Positions 1 to 6,471 of a stretch of DNA of 18,351 nt are shown in pieces. A program made the translations under genes and the position numbers. The stretch is from NCBI GenBank assembly GCA_029939535.1, contig JAOZST010000069.1, positions 1 through 18,351 of the forward strand. Reading direction: 5' to 3'. This DNA comes from NBML01 sp029939535 (lineage in GTDB: Bacteria > Desulfobacterota > Desulfobacteria > Desulfobacterales > Desulfobacteraceae). The notes under the pieces were generated by a model that saw nothing but the letters and a program-made list of their open reading frames with translations, did no database searches and had not been told where the DNA came from. Position 1 is the stretch's first letter. Every line of letters starts with the position of its first letter.

Positions 1-69
1 ATGGGGGTTATTGGGAGATTAATAAAAATTTGGATTAGACAATGTGCTGCGTAACATTAGTACATTTTT

Positions 70-1236
70 TTATTCAAGCAGATCCAAAGCAAACCTGACA
101 AATGTTTCAACCCCCAGCAATAACAATGATTCGTCAAAATTGAATTTTGAACTGTGCAGGGGTGCACAGTTCTCAAATCCAGTGCCAAGGAAAAAAAAGC
201 AGCCTTTTGTCCTTTCCAGGACAAAGGCCATATCTTCTGCTCCCATGGTTGATTCAGGCTCTCTGATCCGATCACCAGGTACTACTTTGGCCATGCTTTT
301 ATTCATGAGTTTAACCATGCCGGGGTCACTCTCAAGCGGAGGGTATCCTGGAGAGGATGTTAATTCATAGGAAGCGCCCATGGAATCACACACCCCTTTG
401 ATAACTTGTTCAAAGATTTCAGGATAGCTTTTCCAGGTTTTTTTGTTAAAGGTCCGCATTGTGCCTGTTAACTCGGCTGTTTCCGGTATGATATTAGGAG
501 CTGTCCCGGCATGAAAGGAACCGATGGTTAATACAGAAGGAATCAAAGGGTTGAGTTTCTGGTTCACCACCCGCTGGAGGGCATTGGCTACTTGGACTGC
601 CGTGTCCAGAGCATTTATACAAAGGTGAGGCATGGCTCCGTGCCCGCCTTTGCCCTTGATATTAATTTTAAATGCACTGCCCGACGACATCAAGACACCG
701 GGTTTCAGTCCAAGAGTTCCGGCTGGAAGGTCGGGCCATAGATGACAGGCCACTGAATAATCTACATGGGGATTTTCTAAAATTCCGGCTTCAATCATTG
801 GTCTGGCTCCGCCAGGCCCTTCTTCGGCCGGCTGAAACATGAATTTAAGATTGCCTGAAAAGCTGTCCTTGAGTTGCGATAGAATGCCTGCGGTGACCAG
901 TGCCATGGCAATATGTCCGTCGTGGCCGCATGCGTGCATCATGTTGTCATGGGTGGAAGCAAAGGTAAGTCCGGTCTCTTCATGGATGGGAAGGGCATCC
1001 ATATCAGCTCTGATGAGCAGTGTTTTCCCAGGCCTTCCGGTTTTTAAAAGTCCAGCCACACCTGTTTTAGCAATACCGGTGGTCACTTCAAGTTCTGGTA
1101 TGTTATTAAGGTAATCTGCCACAAACCTGGCTGTTTTTTTTTCATGAAATCCCTTTTCAGGAATTTTATGAAGGGCTTGCCGGATGGTGGCTATATTATT
1201 TTTTTCTTTATCAATTATCGTTTTAATATCTATCAT
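70..1236 (-). CDS. M20 family amidohydrolase (N-acyl amino acid / hippurate hydrolase type)
   Basis: A 388-residue metal-dependent hydrolase of the M20D/HipO-AbgB-ILL type, expected to cleave an amide bond in an N-acylated amino acid or similar compound in the cytoplasm. Visible motifs are RADMDALPI at 76-84, HACGHDGH at 101-108 (C103 and H105 as likely metal ligands), QPAEE at 135-139, H165, and a C-terminal LHSSKF histidine. Length is normal for the family and there is no signal peptide. The start is an ATG with GGAG upstream. The gene lies 21 nt after the MarR-GNAT gene on the same strand, so the two probably share a transcript. The substrate is not readable from the sequence. The family call is firm. 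Confidence 0.93.
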   Translation of the reverse strand: MIDIKTIIDKEKNNIATIRQALHKIPEKGFHEKKTARFVADYLNNIPELEVTTGIAKTGVAGLLKTGRPGKTLLIRADMDALPIHEETGLTFASTHDNMMHACGHDGHIAMALVTAGILSQLKDSFSGNLKFMFQPAEEGPGGARPMIEAGILENPHVDYSVACHLWPDLPAGTLGLKPGVLMSSGSAFKINIKGKGGHGAMPHLCINALDTAVQVANALQRVVNQKLNPLIPSVLTIGSFHAGTAPNIIPETAELTGTMRTFNKKTWKSYPEIFEQVIKGVCDSMGASYELTSSPGYPPLESDPGMVKLMNKSMAKVVPGDRIREPESTMGAEDMAFVLERTKGCFFFLGTGFENCAPLHSSKFNFDESLLLLGVETFVRFALDLLE

Positions 1237-1257
1237 AACTATAACTCCAAGAATTAT

Positions 1258-2218
1258 TTATATTTTTATGCTTTTTTCTGGTGATAGGTTTTCACCGTCA
1301 ACCATCCTGTTTAATTCAATTTCCCATAGTTCTTCGGTTAGTTCCTGCCCCCATATCTGGTGGGTTTTATTGGTTGTCACCTGGAAGCCAAATTGTTTAT
1401 AAAGCTGGCGGGCAGCGTATAGATTGCTCAATGTCCACAGAATAATTTTCTTATAATTCTTTTGTTTGCAAAATGTAATTGCCTCATGAAGCAGCTTTTT
1501 ACCAAGACCTGTCCCTCGGGCCTGTGGCTCTATTAAAAACCATCGCAGCTGAGCCACCGCCTCTTTATTTTTCACAATTGCAATAGACCCTACAGGGGTT
1601 GTTCCTTCTTCTGCAACCCAAAGATATTCCTTTTGAGGGTCATACTGCACTACAAATTGAGATAACCCTGATGCCACGTAGGCATCAAACGTGGCATCAA
1701 ATCCATAGGTCTGTGAATAAAACATCGCATGTCGATATGTGATATATCCAATGTCACCAGGACGATGGGATCGAAGTGTAAATGTTTTGGGCGACGGCTT
1801 TTTCCCGGTAAAAATTTGTTCTATCGTGTCCATCGCATTTACAAGCTGTTCATGTTCCTTTTTGCTGGTATTGATAAGGGATGATTTAATCTGAAGGTTG
1901 GACATATCCTGGAGCCTGGCAATTGCAGCTTTACCTTGTGATGTAAGCGAAAGAATTTGTTTGCGGGTGTCTTCAGGGGATTTTTTTTTATGAATTAATC
2001 CTTGCTTCTCAAACCGCATTAATAGTCGGCTTAAGTAGGCTGGATCAAGATGGAGTTGTTTTGACAGATCCCTTGAGACCAGGATAGGCGTTTGAGCAAG
2101 TTCAAATAAAATTCGCGCTTCAGTTAACGAATAATCACTTTTGAGAAGTTTATTATTCAGCAAACCAAGGATCTGTGTATAAAACCGGTTAAAATGGCGT
2201 ATTTTTTCAATATAGTTT
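1258..2218 (-). CDS. MarR-GNAT fusion regulator/acetyltransferase, 5' end in assembly gap
   Basis: An N-terminal MarR-type winged helix is followed by a GNAT acetyltransferase domain. Reading upstream of the TTG at 2163, the frame stays open to the N run and adds 18 residues (NYIEKIRHFNRFYTQILG) typical of this fusion family. The true start is therefore a few codons inside the gap, and at least 319 residues are visible. Counting from the first visible residue, the recognition-helix region (LDPAYLSRLLMRFEKQGLI) is near 57-75 and the acetyl-CoA loop QARGTGLGKKLL near 232-243. It lies directly upstream of the M20 amidohydrolase and may control it. Whether the GNAT half acetylates a small molecule or senses acetyl-CoA is unknown. 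Confidence 0.9.
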
Positions 2219-2318
2219 NNNNNNNNNNNNNNNNNNNNNNNNNNNNNNNNNNNNNNNNNNNNNNNNNNNNNNNNNNNNNNNNNNNNNNNNNNNNNNNNNN
2301 NNNNNNNNNNNNNNNNNN
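2219..2318. other. Assembly gap of 100 N
   Basis: Exactly 100 undetermined bases, the usual placeholder for a gap of unknown length. It hides the start codon and ribosome binding site of the MarR-GNAT gene. Sequence left and right of it may not be as close in the genome as shown. Confidence 0.98.
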
Positions 2319-2351
2319 TGACAATGACAATAAGTTCTTTGACAAAGTCAA
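2319..2351. promoter_or_regulatory. TGACAA repeats and palindrome, candidate MarR operator
   Basis: TGACAA occurs at 2319-2324, 2325-2330 and 2340-2345. The third copy is part of the perfect palindrome TTGAC-AAA-GTCAA at 2339-2351. MarR proteins commonly bind short palindromes close to their own genes, and this one lies just upstream of the MarR-GNAT gene across the N gap. The assignment is inference, because the gap hides the real distance and no full -35/-10 pair is visible. Confidence 0.35.
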
Positions 2352-2397
2352 CTATTTATTTTAATATGCCAAAAAAGGGCAGGACAAATAGAACTGA

Positions 2398-2538
2398 ATT
2401 GCTGGTGTATTTTTGGGTGTGCTCATGTTGGGAGAACCTTTAAGCATATACCTGATTTTTTCAATTGTGCTGATTGTCTTAGGTATTATAATCGTGAACA
2501 CCAAATTTAATGGTTTGGCAGCTAAGGACCGCAGATGA
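2398..2538 (+). pseudogene. C-terminal fragment of an EamA/DMT-family transporter
   Basis: An open frame of 46 codons follows an in-frame TGA at 2395. It begins IAGVFLGVLMLGEPLS and continues with a hydrophobic helix (IYLIFSIVLIVLGIIIV) and a short polar tail. The GVxxLGEPLS pattern followed by a last helix ending in VN is typical of the extreme C-terminus of EamA (drug/metabolite exporter) proteins, which normally have about ten helices and 280-300 residues. Nothing upstream continues the protein, and no ribosome binding site precedes the ATG at 2425. This is most likely a remnant. Its end overlaps the convergent phosphatase gene by 17 nt. Alternatively it could be a 37-residue single-helix membrane peptide starting at 2425. 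Confidence 0.5.
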
Positions 2539-3160
2539 TTTTTTTTTCCAGCAGGAATAAATGACTGTATCCAAATTTTATTTTAAACAATTGATCAGGA
2601 TCCATGCCAAGATACTTGCAGATCATCACCCTTATTACACCACTGTGGGTGATGACCAGGCAGGGCTTTTTCAGGTTTTGCCGCAACTCCTCAAAAAAAG
2701 GAGAAACCCTTTTATAGAGGTCATTAAAGCTTTCTCCCCCCGGGGGTCTAAAGGATTCAATCTCGTCTCCCCTTTTTTGAAACATCTCTGGCATGGTCTT
2801 TTTGATATGGTCAAAGGATTTGCCGTCCCAGGTTCCCAGATCTATTTCATTGAGCCTGGAATCGATCTGGTATTCTTTCCCGGTACAGATGATGTCTTCC
2901 GTGTCCCTGCATCGCAAAAGACTGGAGGTGTAAATTTTTTCAAACTCCAGATGCTCAAAGGATTTTTTCCAGAACAGGGCCTGTTCCCGGCCTGTTTCAT
3001 CCAGGGGAATATCTGTCCGGCCCACGAACCGTTTGGTAGCATGTCCCTGTATCTGCCCGTGGCGAAGCAGGTATATCCATGGTTGGTTATTGGAGAATTG
3101 TATGGATGGATCGGCCTGCAGCCGCTTCGATCCTGGCCTGAATTTGTTGAGTAGCTTCAT
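2522..3160 (-). CDS. Histidine phosphatase, CobC-like, last gene of the Mo-hydroxylase operon
   Basis: A 212-residue member of the histidine phosphatase (phosphoglycerate mutase-like) superfamily, nearest in pattern to alpha-ribazole phosphatase CobC. Visible are RHG at 33-35 (H34 the likely phospho-acceptor), GRTDIPLDETG around 47-57, the NEIDLGTWDG acid region at 104-113, PPGGESF at 139-145, and THSGVIR at 171-177 with the second catalytic His. The ATG at 3160 is chosen because the longer frame to 3268 lies wholly inside the preceding gene's HD region. The first ~25 residues still overlap that gene by 74 nt, and no later ATG, GTG or TTG precedes RHG. Translation is probably coupled, or the two genes are a frameshifted fusion. 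It may remove a phosphate from a nucleotide or cofactor intermediate. Confidence 0.82.
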   Translation of the reverse strand: MKLLNKFRPGSKRLQADPSIQFSNNQPWIYLLRHGQIQGHATKRFVGRTDIPLDETGREQALFWKKSFEHLEFEKIYTSSLLRCRDTEDIICTGKEYQIDSRLNEIDLGTWDGKSFDHIKKTMPEMFQKRGDEIESFRPPGGESFNDLYKRVSPFFEELRQNLKKPCLVITHSGVIRVMICKYLGMDPDQLFKIKFGYSHLFLLEKKIICGP

Positions 3161-4274
3161 ATCGCTGAAAGATTTTGGTTTTGGCCTGGGGGGCCTGTTT
3201 GATCTTGTCTGCAAATCGTTTGGTATAATCTGTTTCCACATGGCTTCCATTGCAGAGTTTGTCTGCAAAATAGACGATTTCCTTTTCCGTTATCATATCC
3301 TCGGGAATGAGATTTTCATGGCCAATGGTCATGTGTTCAGCCACAATATTGGCAACCTGGTCAAAGCCAAGGTTTGCAAGAAGGAGGCTGCCGGCTCTGG
3401 CATGGTTTTTTTCCTTGCGTTTGATATCATGGAGCAGGGCTGCCGCCTGGATGAGGTTTTTGTTAAGATGGGTTGGCATTGCTTTATTGTTTTTGGGATT
3501 CTGCCCCTTTTCAAGGGCCTGGCCTAATTTCAAGGCTGTTTTTGCCACAAGGGTAAGATGGGACTGGATCTCTGTTTCTCCTGGAAGGATTGACTGGATA
3601 ATGGAGTTGCACTCTTCTTTGTCAGGAATATCCAGACACTGGTATTTTTGGGTCAGGATCTCATAGCCTTCTTTGGTGTCAGCATCCAGAAGAATACCAC
3701 GGTCATGGACTGGATGACGTACCAGACATTCTTTTTGGGCCAGAAGAATTTTTCCCAGGTTTGAATTCAAATCCATACCCAGGATTTCTGGAATCAGCCG
3801 GGCTGGAATCAGGGGAGGGTGGCCAGAGGCTTGTTCAAATTCCGGAATAATAATATTTTTACAATCTTTTTCAAAGGCAGCGGCAATGGACAAAATGGTG
3901 CTAGGCCTTATGGCCGGGATATCCACGGGCAGCAGGAAAAATCCTTTGCTTTTTTCCTGGATTTGTTCCACTCCCTTCTGGATGGAGCCAAACATGCCGG
4001 TTTCAAAATTTGGATTAAATACGGGCCTGGCCCCGGCTCTCTGGATAATGGGTTTTACCATATCCTGGTTATGTCCGGTGACCACAATGATATCCATGAT
4101 GCCGCAGCGTTGAAACAGGCTGATCACCGTCTCCACCATGGTTTTGTCACCAAATCTGAGCAAAGGCTTGTATTGATGCATGCGGGAGGAAAATCCTGCA
4201 GCAGGGATGACAGCTGAAAAATCCATGGGTTTTTCCCGGGGCAGTGTAACAAATCCGGATCTGGGAAAAGTCAT
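3087..4274 (-). CDS. MobA/MocA-like nucleotidyltransferase fused to HD domain
   Basis: 395 residues in two parts. Residues 17-210 are a MobA/MocA-like nucleotidyltransferase: an AAGxSSRM-type loop at 25-32 with downstream KPLL, PVDIP at 116-120, and GHPPLIP at 151-157. This resembles MocA, which adds CMP to molybdopterin for xanthine-dehydrogenase-type enzymes. Residues ~237-355 are an HD-type metal phosphohydrolase: H239, HD at 282-283, H291, H314, and D338. The start at 4274 overlaps the XdhC stop as ATGA. An ATG at 4226 just before the conserved domain is the alternative. I recall a similar architecture in Desulfovibrio aldehyde-oxidoreductase clusters (the DVU_1551-type NTP transferase). 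Likely role: makes the dinucleotide form of the cofactor. The job of the HD half is unknown. Confidence 0.87.
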   Translation of the reverse strand: MTFPRSGFVTLPREKPMDFSAVIPAAGFSSRMHQYKPLLRFGDKTMVETVISLFQRCGIMDIIVVTGHNQDMVKPIIQRAGARPVFNPNFETGMFGSIQKGVEQIQEKSKGFFLLPVDIPAIRPSTILSIAAAFEKDCKNIIIPEFEQASGHPPLIPARLIPEILGMDLNSNLGKILLAQKECLVRHPVHDRGILLDADTKEGYEILTQKYQCLDIPDKEECNSIIQSILPGETEIQSHLTLVAKTALKLGQALEKGQNPKNNKAMPTHLNKNLIQAAALLHDIKRKEKNHARAGSLLLANLGFDQVANIVAEHMTIGHENLIPEDMITEKEIVYFADKLCNGSHVETDYTKRFADKIKQAPQAKTKIFQRYEATQQIQARIEAAAGRSIHTILQ

Positions 4275-5320
4275 TTTTTTATTGCCCTGTGCTGGATGAT
4301 TTGACCGATGATGCTTACGGCGATTTCTGCAGGGGTTTCCCCATGGATCTCAAGTCCAATGGGAGAATAAATCTGGTCAAGGGTTTTCTGGGAGATTCCC
4401 TTTTCCCTCAGGTTCTCATATATCTGGTCCCTTTTTCTGCGGCTGCCGATCATTCCAATATAGGCCGGGTCTGTTGTAAGGGCTTGTTCCAGGACGGTCT
4501 GGTCATGGAGATGTCCCCGGGTAAGAATGATAATATAGGAATTTTTGTCAATGGACAGGCTGTCAAAGGCAGTGGTAAACTCTTTCACCACATGGACTTC
4601 ATGGGCATGTTCAAACCGTTTTTTATTGGCAAACTCTTCCCGGTCATCCAATACAATGGTGCGGAAATCCGTTAAATGGGCCATTTTTGCCAGTTGAAAC
4701 CCCACATGACCGGCACCAAATATATAAATGGTATCATTGACAGCTGCCGGTTCAATGATGAACTCTTCCAGGTTATGGTTCTGGATTACAGGGGTTATTC
4801 CGGTAAACTGGTTGTCACACACCGAGTCGAACAGCGCTTTTGGAACAATGTTGGGGCCTTTGATGGTTCCGTTGGGCAGGACCAGGCATTTTTGAGTGGT
4901 AAAGAATGACCCTGAAAATCCCTTTGTTTTTGAAATTAATACGGCTTTTTTCCCTGCTTTTTCCCGGGCTGCCAAGGCGGAAAATACCTGGATCAATTCA
5001 GGTGAGGGTAGAACAAAGGTCTCCATCCACACGGTGAGGTTACCGCCGCAAACCATGTCCAGCCCGTCCTTTAGTTCCTGGTCCAGGGTGAATTCCTCTA
5101 TCCTGCACTGGGATTCAGACATCATGTCAATACAGGCATCAATGACCCGGGCTTCCACCAGACCGCCGCCAATGGTGCCGTGGATGCTTCGGTCGGCAAG
5201 GACCAGCATTTTACTGCCCGAGGTTCTTGGGGTGGAGCCCTTGTGGGTTAGGATGGTGGCCAGGGCAAAGGGGTTTCCCTGGTTCAGACAGTCAACTACC
5301 TGACGGGTTAATGATTCCAT
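4271..5320 (-). CDS. xdhC: XdhC-family molybdenum hydroxylase maturation factor
   Basis: 349 residues with both XdhC domains. The N-terminal domain has GSTPRTSGSKMLV at 28-40, GTIGGGLVEA at 48-57 and MVCGG at 89-93. The C-terminal Rossmann domain has FGAGHVG at 201-207, DDREEF at 225-230, LTRGHLHD at 266-273, YIGMIGSRRK at 287-296 and PIGLEIHGETPAEIAVSI at 320-337. XdhC proteins bind molybdenum cofactor, protect or help sulfurate it, and insert it into xanthine-dehydrogenase-type apoenzymes. It follows the ThiS-like gene by 59 nt and overlaps the nucleotidyltransferase by 4 nt, so cofactor nucleotidylation and insertion are probably co-translated. Confidence 0.95.
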   Translation of the reverse strand: MESLTRQVVDCLNQGNPFALATILTHKGSTPRTSGSKMLVLADRSIHGTIGGGLVEARVIDACIDMMSESQCRIEEFTLDQELKDGLDMVCGGNLTVWMETFVLPSPELIQVFSALAAREKAGKKAVLISKTKGFSGSFFTTQKCLVLPNGTIKGPNIVPKALFDSVCDNQFTGITPVIQNHNLEEFIIEPAAVNDTIYIFGAGHVGFQLAKMAHLTDFRTIVLDDREEFANKKRFEHAHEVHVVKEFTTAFDSLSIDKNSYIIILTRGHLHDQTVLEQALTTDPAYIGMIGSRRKRDQIYENLREKGISQKTLDQIYSPIGLEIHGETPAEIAVSIIGQIIQHRAIKK

Positions 5321-5379
5321 GGTCTTATATCCTAAATCTTATTTTTTCTTTTTCATAGTATTCATTGCTGTTCTTCAAT

Positions 5380-5580
5380 TTATCCCCCAAGGTCAGGGTT
5401 GATAAACTCAATCTTATCGTTTTCCATTACCATGCATTTATCATAATCTTTTGGATAAATATATCTGTGGTTTTGTTCCACAATAACATGGGGATCACCT
5501 TCCTTGAAAAATTCAATGAGCTGGCTGATGGTAAGTCCCCTGGGAATGGTTTCCTCCAGGCCGTTAAACTGGATTATCAT
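5380..5580 (-). CDS. ThiS/MoaD-like sulfur carrier protein
   Basis: A 66-residue beta-grasp protein ending in Gly-Gly, the C-terminus that E1-like enzymes adenylate and turn into a thiocarboxylate. Its length equals E. coli ThiS (66) rather than MoaD (about 80), and the central VIVEQNHRYIYPKDY stretch parallels the ThiS 'xNxxIVPR' region. The start ATG at 5580 has AAGGA nine bases upstream and overlaps the end of the ThiF-like gene by 17 nt. No thiG, thiH or moaE is present in the window, so neither thiamine nor molybdopterin synthesis is directly supported. The setting instead suggests sulfur delivery during maturation of the adjacent molybdoenzyme, which is inference. Confidence 0.88.
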   Translation of the reverse strand: MIIQFNGLEETIPRGLTISQLIEFFKEGDPHVIVEQNHRYIYPKDYDKCMVMENDKIEFINPDLGG

Positions 5581-6394
5581 TTTTTTGGGTCCTTTTATTC
5601 TGGGTCCTTTTTTTCTTGACAGGATTGCAGACCATGCAGTCCGGGTTTGGGGTCAGGGCAGATGTGGTGATCCGCATGTCCAGCCCTGAAACGTGTATCA
5701 GGCGGTTTACCAGGGAAGTGCCCATATCCACAAGCAGTTTAACAGCTTCCATGGCCTGGATGGATGCGATGATTCCAGCTGTTGGGCCCAGGATGCCCTG
5801 GCCTGGGTTTGAGTGACCTGATCCGGATTGGCCTGATTCTGATCGCCTGGGCCTTGATGAATGTCCTGGATCGGAAATAATGCATTCAAAACAGGTGAGA
5901 GATCCAGGTACAAAGCTGGTGGCTATTCCATTGAATCCCCTGACCCCGCCAAAAATCCAGGGCAGGCCATGGTTGAGACAGGCCCGGTTGATTACCTGCC
6001 GGGTCTGAAAGTTGTCGCATCCGTCCACTATCAGGTCCACCCCTTTTAAAAGGTCATCAATGTTGCCCTGGTCAAGTTTTGCCTGGACCGGGGTTATCTT
6101 TATGGATGAATTGAGCCGGCCCAGGCTTTCTGCTGCCGAGAGCGCCTTGGGCCGGCCAATGGTAGATTCTCTATGAAGGAGCTGGCGGTTCAAATTGCTG
6201 AGTTCCACCTGGTCATGGTCAACAATGATCACATGACCCACGCCTGCTGCTGTAAGATACAGAGCAGTCAGGGAGCCCAGTCCCCCGGCTCCGGCAATCA
6301 ATATTGTTGATCCGGTAAGTTTCTCCTGGCCCTGTACATTAATTGCCGGCAATTGAATCTGGCGGCTGTATCTCTGGCTGTCATCAAGGAGCAT
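5564..6394 (-). CDS. E1-like ThiF/MoeB/HesA family adenylyltransferase
   Basis: 276 residues. Residues 35-41 are the nucleotide loop GAGGLGS. D60 and SNLNRQ (66-71), K83, and DGCDN at 124-128 complete the adenylation site. CxxC pairs at 168/171 and 253/256 should bind zinc. It is expected to activate the C-terminal glycine of the ThiS-like protein encoded immediately downstream. The segment at 175-200 is an unusual Ser/Gly/Arg-rich low-complexity stretch. It sits where ThiF and MoeB carry a conserved cysteine shortly before the (G)xxGP motif, and no cysteine is present here. The tail after the second CxxC is Lys/Arg-rich. Whether it acts as MoeB, ThiF or something specialised cannot be settled from sequence. 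Confidence 0.9.
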   Translation of the reverse strand: MLLDDSQRYSRQIQLPAINVQGQEKLTGSTILIAGAGGLGSLTALYLTAAGVGHVIIVDHDQVELSNLNRQLLHRESTIGRPKALSAAESLGRLNSSIKITPVQAKLDQGNIDDLLKGVDLIVDGCDNFQTRQVINRACLNHGLPWIFGGVRGFNGIATSFVPGSLTCFECIISDPGHSSRPRRSESGQSGSGHSNPGQGILGPTAGIIASIQAMEAVKLLVDMGTSLVNRLIHVSGLDMRITTSALTPNPDCMVCNPVKKKRTQNKRTQKNDNPV

Positions 6395-6418
6395 ATCTTA
6401 TCTGCTTTTTTTCTGGGT

Positions 6419-6471
6419 TATTTTCAGTTCCTTATTTTCAGGTTTTATTTTCAGGTTCTATTTTCAGCCTT
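6419..6471. repeat. Four short tandem repeats of TATTTTCAG(GTTC)
   Basis: TATTTTCAG begins at 6419, 6433, 6446 and 6459, a period of 13-14 bases, in the 77-nt spacer between the molybdopterin-subunit and ThiF-like genes. In the transcript (minus strand) it reads CTGAAAATA four times. It could be replication-slippage sequence, an mRNA-processing or protein-binding site, or a neutral spacer. Confidence 0.85.

Noticed and set aside
2157..2351. Open frame passing through the N run
   Set aside because: It exists only because N codons are read as open; the real MarR-GNAT frame is different in this stretch.
3161..3268. N-terminal extension of the histidine phosphatase to 3268
   Set aside because: The 36 extra residues lie wholly within the HD-domain coding region in another frame and do not resemble phosphatase sequence.
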